Assembly: GCF_000340215.1 (NCBI RefSeq)
Contig: NW_006921532.1
Coordinates: forward strand, 3,265,337 to 3,329,336
DNA length: 64,000 bases
DNA from: Pseudocercospora fijiensis CIRAD86
Lineage: Eukaryota > Ascomycota > Dothideomycetes > Mycosphaerellales > Mycosphaerellaceae
Direction: 5' to 3'
The position numbers and the translations under genes are program-made. This document shows positions 53,265 through 64,000 of this stretch, piece after piece. Below the pieces are notes generated by a model. The model was not told where the DNA came from, ran no database searches, and saw only the letters and a list, made by a program, of their open reading frames with translations. Position 1 is the stretch's first letter, and every line of letters begins with the position of its first letter.

Positions 53265-56200
53265 TTCCTAAGCCTTAGTAACATTGCGAGCTTTTAGCCT
53301 TCTTCTTGTTCTTTACGCTAGTCTAATACTCGTTTAACAACTTAGCTATATCCTTAAAGGAATCTTTAGCCTCCTACGAGTCCTATTTAGGTAAATAGCC
53401 TTGCTACCTTAATAGGTATTCCTTCTTGCCCTACCTAGTTCGGTGCTTTAGGATGCGTTCTATAGACTATAGCTCTTTACCGTCGGCTAGTATTTCTTTA
53501 TATTTAGTAGGGGCTTCTTTATTAGAATCTCTACGGTAGTAGTATAGCTTAAGGAGGGAGATATAGAAGGTGTTATAGATAGTGTAGTATAGTAGGAGCT
53601 ATAACTAATAGGCCTAGCTATTGCCCTTCGGTTCTCGGATTCGGAATAGGCTAATGTATCTTAGTGCAAGCTTAGGCCTTGTTTTGCTATTAGGTAATAG
53701 GCGTTTGCGGATACGGAGGTTCTTAGTGCTTAGTATAACTATATCGCCTTGCTTAAAAGTTATTAGCGTATAGTGTTTGTTATAGTAGGCCTTCTAATAT
53801 GCCTAGGCCTTTGCTAGTTTGTTAGCTAACTTAGCGTAAATCTCTCGCATCTTTTAAACCCTCTTAATAGCCGCTAGCGTCTTAGGTATTAGTACTTAAC
53901 GCGCTTCCCTTTCCTTGCGCTCGGCCTCGAGCGAGGTAAATAGGTCTTATAGTAAGGCGGCGTTCTAGCCTATTATAGCTATATATAGTAAAACCTTAGT
54001 AGATAAGTGTATACTGTTATTATATACGAATTCTATAGGCTATAGGAGGTTAACCTAGTCGTTAGGGTTCTCGTTAATGTAACTGCGTAGGTACTGCTAT
54101 AGGGTAGCATTCTGCCTTTTAGTCTAACTATCTGTTTATAGATAGAATGCTATAGATAGGCGATGCTTAAGTCTTAGCTATAGGCAAATCTTACTCTAAT
54201 AGTAAGATGTAAATGTCGAGCCCCGGTCGGAGACTATCCCCTTAGGGGTCCTCTAATAGCTATAGAAGATATTGTTCTATAGCGACTTAGCTAGGTTAAT
54301 AGCCGTCTAATCCTTTCGGATAGGAATGTAACGAGCACCCTTAGTAAACCGGTCTACGACAACTAGGATAGTATTATATATATCCGTACTACCCCTACGC
54401 TTAGTAGGCGGGAGGCCTATAATAAAGTCTATTATAAGCTTAGCAAATAGCTTCTTTAGAACAGGGAGTGAAGACAACTCGCTAAATAGTAAGTGCTTTA
54501 GTGCTTTAACTCGTTAATATACGGCACACGTGTTTACGTAGTCCTTTATGTCCCGCTTACTATTTAGCTAGTAGTATATGCGCGATAGTAACTCGTACGA
54601 CCTCTCTATACTATAGTAACCGGCAAGCTTACTATTATAGTGTCGCTTAAGAAGCTCTTATCGGATCGAATGCTCGGTAGGGACATAGAGCCTACCCTTA
54701 TAGCGCAAATAGCTATTAGCATTAATCGACTAATTCTTGCTAGATTTAGTCTTGCGGCTACTTCTAAGCTAATCTATACGAGCCGTAGCAAAGGCGTCCC
54801 TCTACTAAGCACGTAATAGCTTATCTATAAATGCTCGGCTATTACCGTCTATAAGTTCGCTTAATAGTACCCTCGCTATCTTACGTAGTACGTACTATAT
54901 ATATCTAGTAGTACTAGCAGCCGGATTAACTATATTAGTGCTTTAATCGCTATTACTATATATAGCGATATCGACTAGGGAGTTATTATAACTTCTTCTA
55001 TCTATGTCCTTAGCCCTTGCCTTAATACGTACTATTAATATAGCGAGAGCATTAATATGCTTTAAGCCGTCGCGGAGTCCGGTAAGCCGCTTATCCTACG
55101 CTTACTTATTAACGATACGGGCTATAGCAATCTTATACTGCAGGGTTAGAAACAATGAATTAATAGATTGCTAAGTCCCGCTATCGTAATTAGGTCGCCT
55201 CGATAGGCTATTAGCAGGGTTGCTTACGCCTAGCCGATATAATATATTAAAATCAAACCTAGCGAGGTAGACGGCCTATCTAGCCTATCGACCTATAACT
55301 CTAGTAACCTTAGTAATACTACGGAGGTTGTTATAGTCTATATAGACCTGTATCGTATATTAGGCCCTATCGAGGTAATGCCTCTAATACTTAAAGGCCT
55401 CGATAATAGCTAAGAGCTCTTGCTTATAGGTCTCGTAGCGACGCTTAGTATTAATTATCTTCCTCGAGAAGAAGGCAATCGGGTACTAGTAATTGTTATT
55501 AGCCTGTTATAACATAATAGCTAATACAGCAAACTGTAAAGCGTTAGTCTTAATGCGGATCTGTTTGCTTAGTACGAAATAGTGCAATAAGGGGACTTTA
55601 GTAAAGCGCTGCTTTAAACCGTTAAAAGCGGCTCGCGCTTTGTTAGTCTATTTGAACTCTCTAGTCGGGTTGGCCTTAGTTTTAGTAAGTTTAGTTAGTA
55701 GCATTATATACCTCGAATAGCCCTTAATAAATCGGCGATAGAAGTTAGCAAAACCGAGGAACGACTGCAGCTCCTTAATTAACGTAGGAACAGGCTATTT
55801 AGTAATAGTTTTAATCCGATTAGGATTAGCCTTAATACCCTTAGTTAATACGAGGAAGCCGAGGAATAATACCTCTTTAGTAGCAAAGGTGTATTTAGAA
55901 GGCTTGCAATACAAGCTATAGGCCCTTAGGCGATCGAGTACCTTACAGACTATAGCCTAGTATTCCGCAATATTAGGAGAGTGTATATAAACTAGGATAT
56001 TATCTAGGTAAACTATACAGAGGTAATCTAATAGGCCTAATAGGGCCCGATTGATATAGGACTAGAATATAGTAGGGGTATTAGCTAGCCCAAATAGCAT
56101 AACTAAGTACTTAAAATAGCTATAGCGAGTACGAAAGGCTATCTTCTATTCATCGCCCTTACGAATACAGATACGGTAATAGGCGTCCTTAATGTCTAAT

Positions 56201-58809
56201 ATAGTATAGTAGTAGGCACTAGAAAGGCGATCGAGAGTCTTATTAATAAGCGGAAGTAGACAGCGGTCTTTAATAGTAACAGCATTAAGTCCGCGGTAAT
56301 TAACATATAGGCGTAGGCTACTATCCTTCTTTAGTACGAATAGGATAGGGGCGCTAGTAGGGCTGTTACTATACCGTATCCGGCTATTAGCTAGGTTTTC
56401 CTCTAGATACTTACGCAATATAGCAAGCTCCCTTTTACTAAGGTTGTAGAGTAGCCTAAAGGGGACCTCTTTGCCCTCTATAATGTTAATCTTATAATCC
56501 GTCTCTTTAAATATAGGTAATGTCGATGCTAGGTAGTGTTTAAACATATTAATATAGGTCTCTCGGATAGGCTCTAGTATGCGAGCAAGCTAATTAGGAT
56601 TATTAGGGGGTATAGGTTTATTATTATTACTACCGAGCAGGTCGGCCGTCGGATCGGCTAGGGTTAGATTGCTAATAAATAGGACCCTAATATTATTAGG
56701 GCACTCGCTAATATTAATGTGTTTAATATCCTCTTTCCTAGCGATTCTAAATCGCTATTGTTAACTGCCTAAGTCTATAACTATAGCATAGTACTTGAGA
56801 ACAGGGTTGCTAATAACAATATTAGATAGGAGGCTGTCTATGTCTACCGCGTAGGTAGTAAAGTTTAGTAGGCGCTTATTGCCGAGGTCGTCCTTTAGGG
56901 CTATATAGACATAGTAGGCCCTATAGGTTAAGTGCCGAGCGTTATTAAACTAAGCAAGGGTTAGCAGGTTAGTCCTAGGCAGTTGTCGAAGGTCTAATTG
57001 CCTAGCTAGGCGACAGCTAATAAGGGCACTAACTAAATTTCCTAGATCTAGTATAACCTTAGTCTTGTAGTTAGTCCTATACGTATCCGATACGAGACAG
57101 GTACGTATAATAGCTAGCACAATGTCGATAGTCTTACGCCGTATAAGGCTAATAGTTAGTACGGCGCTTACTCTTTTTTCGACTAATAAGAAGGTTAGCC
57201 TATAGGGGTAGCGTTAGCTACTAAAAGGTACTTTCGGTGTTCGGCGGTAGCACGGTCGATTTAGGCCTAGTCCTTAGGTTTGTCGTATTAGCCTAGTAGA
57301 TAGCTAGTGCTGTTATAGTTAAAGCACTTTAATCCGGTCGGGAGATTGTTACCGTAGCTATTATTGCTGCTATTGTTAGTCGAGCGGTTAGTATTATAGG
57401 GATACGAGCCCCTTCTACGGCCCCTATTACGGCCTCCTCTATATAGCCGTCGGCTACGACCTCTTCCGCGGTCGTTACTGTTCCTATTATTAGCGCTGTT
57501 GTTTTAGTAGGACCCTTAGCTATTGCCTCCGCGGGTACTACGATTGCCGCGGTTAGTACTAGCTAGTCGGATCCTTGATTCTAGTTGTTACTAGAGCTAA
57601 ATAGCCCGCTCGGCTGTTTCTACTTCGACTATAAATTAAATGCGTATTAGGTTAGCCTATTCGAATATACGACGGCGGTCTAATTTAAGGACTAATTCCT
57701 ATCGCAATTTAGGGCGTATTTCGGAAATCTAGATAGAGTCGGTCTTAGCTAGCAAATTGTCCTCGAGGGTCTTTAAATAGGCCTTAAATAAACGGGCTAA
57801 TTGATTAGTCTTTTACTTAGCCCGAAGGTGCTAGTCCTAAGCGTATTGTTGCCTTAGTATAGGATTTCTAAGGGTGTCTAGTATAATAGTTTTATAGGTT
57901 TGCTACTAAACAGCGGTCTAATTAGTAAGGGAGTTAAAGTGGTTATCCTAGGTACGCTTTAGGTCTCTATTAATGTATTGTATAGTATAGACGACTAACG
58001 AATAGTCGTCTAGTAGGGCCCTTAGTGCATTCTGCTAGTTCAATTTACAATTACGTATATAATTATTGTACTGCTTGCGGCTAGAGCTATTAAATACGGT
58101 ACAGTCCTTAAGTTTAGCGTCCTTCTTCTAGACTAGGACTAATAGTAAGGAAGGCCCTACTATCGGCTTAGTATTAGTTGTTAGGGCTTCCTATAGGCGG
58201 CGGATCTCGAGGAGATTATCCTTTAGCTATTGTTCTTAACGTAGGGCAGTAAGCCTGTTTTAGGTAGCTTCTTAAAGTCTCTATACTAGTTAAGGACTAA
58301 AGGCTAGTTAGCTATATCGACGATTAACAATATTGTTAAGAATGTCGTCGATAGGCAATTCTAGGTCGTCGCCTAGAACTATAGGTTCTTCGGTAGGCCT
58401 AGTAGTAGGCTCTTTAGTAGGCACCTTAGTAGGTGCTTTAGCAGGCACTTTAGTAGGTACTGTGCTACTAGCATTGTTATTGCTAGCGCTGCTAGCGGCA
58501 GCACGGTTGTTGTTGCTTCGTAATAAGCCGGCTATTATAATAGGGAGTAATACTAATAATATATTATTAGCCCCTAAGATACGGATGTAGCGGAATTAGT
58601 AAATATCGGTCTAGTGTGCTTGACTTAGTGTAATAGGCCGTATAGAAGGCCTTGCTTAATAATTAGTACGGTTGTTTTAGTAGAATAGTACGTATAGGTC
58701 CCGTTCTTCGGGCGTAATATAGTTAAATCGATAGTTTTCGTAGCTATACCGCTAAAGCTTGAAATAAGGACTATCTAGCTGCTGCCCTTAAAGGGTAGAT
58801 CGAATACTA
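53265..58809 (-). pseudogene. X2 gag-pol, RIP-damaged
   Basis: On the minus strand: gag with a CX2CX4HX4C-type knuckle at about 57345-57295 (CFNYNSTSYLL, mutated), protease about 57150-56640, RT about 56550-55750 with an open 133-codon piece (56547-56146; [34 protein letters not shown]) and the box YLDNILVY near 56015-55990, RNase H about 55700-55250, and integrase with NTILVVVDRFTKGARYIP near 54390-54320. Ty3/gypsy order. Not functional. Confidence 0.88.
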
Positions 58810-58997
58810 TATAAGAAGGGTATATTAGCAGGTAGATAGGGTAGTAGTAGGTACGAGTAGTATTCGATAGAGAACTAGGAGGAGAAGGAGGAAGGCAGGC
58901 TAGTTAGCCTAACGCTAAGCGCCAAGCCCTGCCTAAGGCACTAAGACCCTAGCTTTACTCGAGCTAGTTATATGCTAATTACGTATAGCCTCTAACA
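58810..58997 (-). repeat. 5' LTR of X2
   Basis: 188 bp, TATAAGAAGG...CTCTAACA; followed by target duplication CTAAC, after which X1 resumes. Confidence 0.93.
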
Positions 58998-59002
58998 CTA
59001 AC

Positions 59003-62000
59003 TTAGGGCGTGTTTTGCTATTAGGCGACGGGTGTTTACGGATACGGAGGTTCTTAGTGCTTAGTATAACTATGTCGCCTTACTTAAAGGTTATTAGCGT
59101 ATAGTACTTATCGTAGTAGGTCTTTTAGTATTCTTAAGCCCTTGTTAGCTTCTTAGCTATCTTAGCGTAGATTTCTCGTATCTTTTAAACACGTTCTATT
59201 GCCGCTAGTATCTCTAGTACTTAACGCGCTTCCCTTTCCTTACGCTCGGCCTCGAGCGAGGTAAATAGATCTTATAGCAACGCGGCGTTTTAGCCTATTA
59301 TAGCTATATACGGCGAGACCTTCGTTAATAAGTGTATACTATTGTTATATACGAATTCTATAGGTTGTAGGAGGTTAACCTAGTCGTTAGGGTTCTTATT
59401 AATATAGCTGCGTAGGTACTATTACAGCATAGCATTTTGCCTTTCTGTTTAACCGTTAGTCTATAGATAGAAGGCTATTAATAGCCGATGCTTTAGTCTT
59501 AGCTATAGGCATATCTCGCTCTAATAGTACGATATTAGTATCGATCTACGATTAGATACTATCCCCTTAGGGGTTCCCTAATAGGTACAAAAGATATTAG
59601 TCTATAGCGCCTCTGCTATATTAATAGCAGTCTAATCCTTACGCGCCGGGATATATCGAGCGCCTTTAGTAAATCGGTCTACTATAACAAGGATAGCATT
59701 ATATACGTCCTTACTAGCTCTACGCTTAGTAGGCGGAAGGCCTATAATAAAGTCTATTATAAGCTTAGCGAATAGCTTCTTTAGAACAGGGAGTAAAGAC
59801 AACTCGCTAAATAGTAAGTACTTTAGTGCTTTAACTCGCTAGCATACTATATAGGTCTATATATACTTCTTTATATACCGCTTACTATTTAGCTAGTAGT
59901 ATATACGCGATAGTAACTCGTACGACCTCTCTATACTATAGTAACTAGCGAGCTTACTATTATAGTGCCTTTTTAAAAGCTCTTGTCTAATCGATTGTTT
60001 AGCGGGGACATAGTATCTGCCCTTAAACTTTAAGTAACCTTTGTCGTCGATCGACTAATTATTATTACTCTTACTAGATCGAGTCGCCTATCTACTTACA
60101 AGCCTATTAATACGCTCGATAGCAAAGGCGTCCCTCTACTAAGCACGCAATAGCTTATCTATAAACGATTAACTATCTCTATTTATAAGGTTATTTAATA
60201 GCACCCGTACTATCGAACGAGGTACGTATTATATATATCTAATAGTACTAGTAGCCGGAACTACTACAACCTCTTCTATAGTACTATCGCTATAGATAGC
60301 AATATCTTTAATCGAGTCGTTATAGCTCGAGCGATCTACGTCCTTTTTAACGTATACTAGAAGAACGACAACTCCGCTATAGTATTTGTTACTACCGCGG
60401 GATCCGGAAGTCCGCTTATCCTACGCTTACTTATTAATAATACGGGCTATAGCAATCTTATACTATAGGGTTAGAAATAATGAATTAATATACTAAGTCT
60501 CGCTATCGTAATTAGGTCGCCTCGATAGGCTATCGGTAGGGTTACTTACGCCTAGCCGATATAGTATATTAAAATTAGACCTAGCGAGGTAGACGGCCTA
60601 CCTAGCCTATCGACCTATAACTCTTATAACCTTAGTAATACTACGTAGGTTGTTATAGTCTATATAGACCTAAATAGTGTACTAAGCACTATTAAGATAG
60701 TAGCGCTAGTACTTAAAGGCTTCTACGATTGCTAAGAGCTCTTGCTCGTAGGTCTCGTATCGACGCTTAGTATCGATTATCTTCTATAAAAAGAAGGTAA
60801 TCGGGTGCTAGTAATAGTTATTATCTAATTGCTATAATATAATAGCCGATATAGCGAACTATAAAGTATTAGTCTTAATCCGAATCTGTTTGCTTAGTAC
60901 AAAATAGTATAGCAAGGGGACTTTAGTAAAGCGTTGCTTTAGGCCGTTAAAAGCGGCTTGTGTTTTATTAGTCTATTTGAACTCTCTAGAAGGGTTTGCC
61001 TTAGTCTTAGTAAGCTTAGTTAATAGTATTACATGCCTCGAATAGCCTTTAATAAAGCGGCGGTAGAAGTTAGCAAAACCGAGGAATAATTAAAGCTCTT
61101 TAATAGACGTAGGAATAGGCTATTTAGTAATTGTTTTAATCCGGTTAGGATTAGCCTTAATACCGTTAGTTAATACGATAAAGCTAAGGAAGGCTACCTC
61201 TTTAGTAGTGAAGGTGCATTTAGAAGGCTTGCAATATAGTCTATAGGCTCGCAGGCGGTTAAGGACCTTACGTACTACGGCCTAGTATTCTATAATATTA
61301 GGTAAATAGATATAAACTAGGATATTATCTAGGTAAACTATATAGAGGTAGTCTAGTAGGCCCGAAAGGGTACGATTAATATAGGACTAGAATGTTATAG
61401 GGGCGTTAGCTAGGCTAAACGGCATAACTAGATACTCGAAATAGCTATAGCGGGTATAGAAGGCTATTTTCTATTCGTCGCCCTTGCGAATACAGATACG
61501 ATAGTACGTATCCTTAATATCTAATATAGTATAGAAATATACGCTAGACAGTATTAGCTAGTAACCGGCCCTATATACCTAGGCTGAGTTTTGAGCCTAT
61601 ATAAGAGGCCTCCTTCTATATTATAGATAGAGCACTAACCTCGTATAGCATATTGTTTATATTACACTTCTATAATGCCTATATTGCAGGGCTCTAGTTA
61701 TTAGCCTAAGCGATAGTCTCGTTATCCTATCTTGCTAAACATAGCTGTCTATATTGCTATAGGTTATGTTACCCTCGGTAGCCTATACTATTACTACAAG
61801 TAGTAGTAGTAGTGTTGGTTTCCGTCCTTTAATAGGCAATCGAGGGTCTTATTAATAAGCGGAAGTAGACAGCGGTCTTTAATAGTAACAGCATTAAGTC
61901 TACGATAGTTAATATATAGGCGTAGGCTACTATCCTTCTTTAGAACAAAAAGGATTAGTATACTAGTAGGGCTGTTGCTACACTAGATTCGACTATTAGC

Positions 62001-64000
62001 TAGGTTCTTATCTAGGTATTTACGTAATACAGCGAGTTTACGCTTACTAAGGTTATAGAGTAGCCTAAAGGCCTAAGGGGACCTCTTTGCTCTCTATAAT
62101 ATTAATCTTATAATCCGTCTCTTTAAATATAAGTAATATCGATGCTAGGTAGTGTTTAGGCACATCGATATAGGTTTCTCGAATAGGCTAGGGTATGCGA
62201 GCAAGCTAATTAGGGTCTATGCTATTAGGGGGCATAGGTTTATCGTTATTACTACCGAGTAGGTCGGCGGTCGGATTAGCTAAGGCGGAGGCTAGTATTA
62301 GGTTACTAATAAATAGGACCCTAATATTATTAGGGCACTCGCTAATATTAATGTGTTTAATATCCTCTTTCCTAGCGATTCTAAATCGCTACTATTAGCT
62401 GCCTAAGTCTATAACTATAGCGTAGTACTTAAGAATAGGGTTGCTAATAATAATATCGGAGGAGAGGCTATTTATATCTACTACGTAGGCAGTAAAATCT
62501 AATAAGCGCTTATTACTAAGGTCGTCTCTTAGGGCTATAGGAACGTAGTAGGCCCTATAGGTTAAGTGCCGAGCGTTATTAAACTAAGCAAGGGTTAGTA
62601 GGTTAGTTCTAGGCAATTGTCGGAGGCCTAATTGCTTAGCTAGGCGATAGCTAATAAGGGCACTAACGGAGTTCCCTAGATCTAGTATAACCTTAGCCTT
62701 CTAGTTAGTATAATATAAGTCCTATACGAGACAGGTGCGTATAATAGCTAGTACAATGTTAATAGTCTTACGCCGCATAATACTAATAGTTAGTGCGGCG
62801 CTTATTCCTTTTTCGAAGGTTAGCCTATAGGGGTAGCGTTAGCTGCTAAGAGGTGTTTCTTATATTTAGCGGAAGTACGGTTAATCCGGGCCTAATCCCT
62901 AGGTTTATCGTATTAGCCTAGTAGATAGCTAGTACTATTATAGTTAAAGCACTTTAATCCGGTTAGTAGATTGCTATAGCTATTATTATTATTAGTAGAG
63001 CGGTTAGCACTATAGGGATACGAGCCCCTTCTACGGCCCCTATCGCGGCCTCCTCTATGTAGCCGCCGGCTATAGCCTCTTCCCCGGTCGTTGCTACTGT
63101 TCCTATTATTAGCATTATTGTTTTAGTAGGAACTTTAGTTTCCTCCGTAGGCACTACGGTTGCTACGGTTAGTACTAGCTAGTCGGATCCTTAATTCTAG
63201 CCGTTACTAAAGCTAAATAGCTCGCTTAGCTATTTCTACTTCGACTATAAATTGAATGCGTATTAGGTTAGCTTGTTTAAATATACGGCGACGGTCTAAT
63301 TCGAGGATAAGCTCCTATAAGTCCTATCTAAGCTTTAGGCGTATTTCCGAGATCTATATAGAATTAGTCTTAGCCGGAAGGTTATCCTTAAGGGTCTTTA
63401 AATAGGCCTCGAATAAGCGAGCCGATTAATTAGTCTTTTGCTTAGCTCGAAGATACTAGTCCTAAGCATATTATTGCCTTAGTATAGGGTTTCTAAGGGT
63501 GTCTAGTATAATAGTTTTATAGGTTTGCTACTAAATAGCGGTCTAGTTATCGAGGGAATTAAAATAGTTATCCTAGGTACGTTTTAGGTTACTATTAATA
63601 TACTATATAGCGTAGACAACTAGTAAATAGTCGTCTAGAAGAGCCCTCGGTACATTTCGCTAGTTAAGCTTATAGTTACGTATATAATTATTGTATTGCT
63701 TACGACTAGAGCCGTTAAATACAGTACAGTCCCTAAGCTTAGCATCCTTCTTCTTCTAAGTAGATAGCGAGGAAGGTCCTACTATTAGTTTAGTAGTAGT
63801 TATCGGGGCTTCCTAAAGGCGGCAAAGTTCGAGGAGGTTATCCTTTAGCTACTACTCTTAACGTAGGGCAGTAAGCCTATTTTAGGTAGCTTCTTAAAGT
63901 CTCCCTACTAGTTAGGGGCTAAAGGCTAGTTAGCTATATCGACGATTAATAATGTTATTAAGAATGTCGTCAATAGGCAATTCTAGATCGTTACCTAGAA
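59003..64000 (-). pseudogene. X1 gag-pol remnant, RIP-destroyed
   Basis: Follows X2's own pol text from its 53690 counterpart onward: integrase about 59640-60200, RNase H and RT about 60700-62170 (split by the insertion at 61552-61834), protease about 62200-62800, gag knuckle about 62945-62890, gag to the window edge. Heavier in stop codons than X2 (for example no RT open piece of more than 100 codons). Confidence 0.82.
61552..61834. mobile_element. 283-bp solo-LTR-like insertion in the RT region of X1
   Basis: Absent from the aligned X2 sequence (position about 56222). Ends are inverted, TATTA...TAATA (TGTTA...TAACA before RIP), and a TATA-like cctatataagagg lies about 50 bases in. No clear target duplication can be read. 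It keeps more CpA/TpG than its surroundings, so it may be a younger insertion. Its orientation is unknown. Confidence 0.6.

Larger units (their letters stand above)
45008..58997 (-). mobile_element. Ty3/gypsy retrotransposon X2, same family as X1, complete but interrupted by E3
   Basis: Two 188-bp LTRs (45008-45195, 58810-58997) flanked by the target duplication CTAAC (45003-45007 and 58998-59002). Internal region 45196-46361 and 53265-58809, the gap being E3. Minus-strand orientation follows from the RT, the polypurine tract next to the left LTR, and the primer-site side (TAG, formerly TGG, next to the right LTR). It is inserted into its own relative X1. Confidence 0.93.
36240..64000 (-). 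mobile_element. Ty3/gypsy retrotransposon X1 (oldest, interrupted, runs off the right edge)
   Basis: X1 occupies 36240-37924, 44927-45007 and 58998-64000 on the minus strand. Removing E2 joins 'atagatagtataa' to 'taaggtagaagc', and removing X2 joins 'accgtagtactaac' to 'ttagggcgtgttttgc'. Both junctions match the uninterrupted text of copy X2 near 53565-53690. The pieces code, in ruins, for the end of pol, integrase, RNase H, RT, protease and gag on the minus strand. The pol part is further cut at 61552-61834. The 3' LTR is at 36240-36436; the 5' LTR lies beyond 64000. Confidence 0.85.

Noticed and set aside
58333..58590. 85-codon plus-strand frame with GTLVGALAGTLVG repeats
   Set aside because: Antisense to the RIP-mutated X2 gag; the repeat comes from a short tandem repeat in gag.
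62963..63154. 63-codon minus-strand frame rich in Ile and Ala
   Set aside because: A fragment of the X1 gag linker next to the zinc knuckle; it corresponds to a closed region in X2 and is not a separate gene.
36045..64000. Centromere or CRISPR-like array
   Set aside because: All repeats are accounted for as LTRs and their internal regions; there are no regularly spaced short repeats, and nothing in sequence alone marks a centromere.

Overview
The window comes from a filamentous ascomycete. The protein-coding genes have one to three short introns (49-77 bp) with fungal splice sites. The gene content is typical of Pezizomycotina: Rad7, a Zn2Cys6 regulator, an Hsp70-like ATPase, a FRE-type ferric reductase and the HAD 'haloacid dehalogenase' family. 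The right part carries the CpA-to-TpA footprint of repeat-induced point mutation (RIP). A Dothideomycete (Capnodiales-like) source is my guess from gene style and genome layout; nothing in the window proves the species.

Layout. Positions 1-36045 are ordinary gene-dense euchromatin with 16 confidently called genes on both strands. From the left they are: RAD7 (partial, running off the left edge), an Hsp70-family ATPase, two conserved but unnamed proteins (convergent), a beta-carbonic anhydrase, homocysteine S-methyltransferase divergent from retromer VPS26, the mitochondrial branched-chain 2-oxoacid dehydrogenase E2, mitochondrial P5C dehydrogenase (with a GC-AG intron), gluconokinase convergent with a HAD hydrolase, an 860-residue protein ending in a HicA-like module, a Rab5-type GTPase divergent from a ferric reductase, a Ure2/GstA-type glutathione S-transferase divergent from tRNA-splicing endonuclease subunit SEN15, and a large Zn2Cys6 transcription factor. 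Several serve mitochondrial amino-acid catabolism or endosomal traffic, but they are not arranged as a pathway cluster. Introns were placed by reading frame continuity across GT/GC-AG sites; the joined frames are given in each entry.

Positions about 36045-64000 contain no intact host gene. This is a nest of Ty3/gypsy LTR retrotransposons ruined by RIP, and the nesting can be resolved to the base. An oldest minus-strand element (X1; left LTR at 36240-36436, running off the right edge) was hit by a plus-strand element (E2, 37925-44921, duplicated target TATAA) and by a second copy of its own family (X2, 45008-58997, target CTAAC). X2 was in turn hit by a third family (E3, 46362-53259, target AATTG). 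X1 also carries a 283-bp solo-LTR-like insertion (61552-61834). The three LTR pairs have identical lengths within each pair (229, 346, 188 bp) and differ only by transitions, as RIP predicts. Inside E2 there are TTAGGG-type telomere-like tracts. At least one of them is explained by RIP turning GGTCAG codon repeats (Gly-Gln) into GGTTAG, that is, mutation writing telomere sequence into a retrotransposon.
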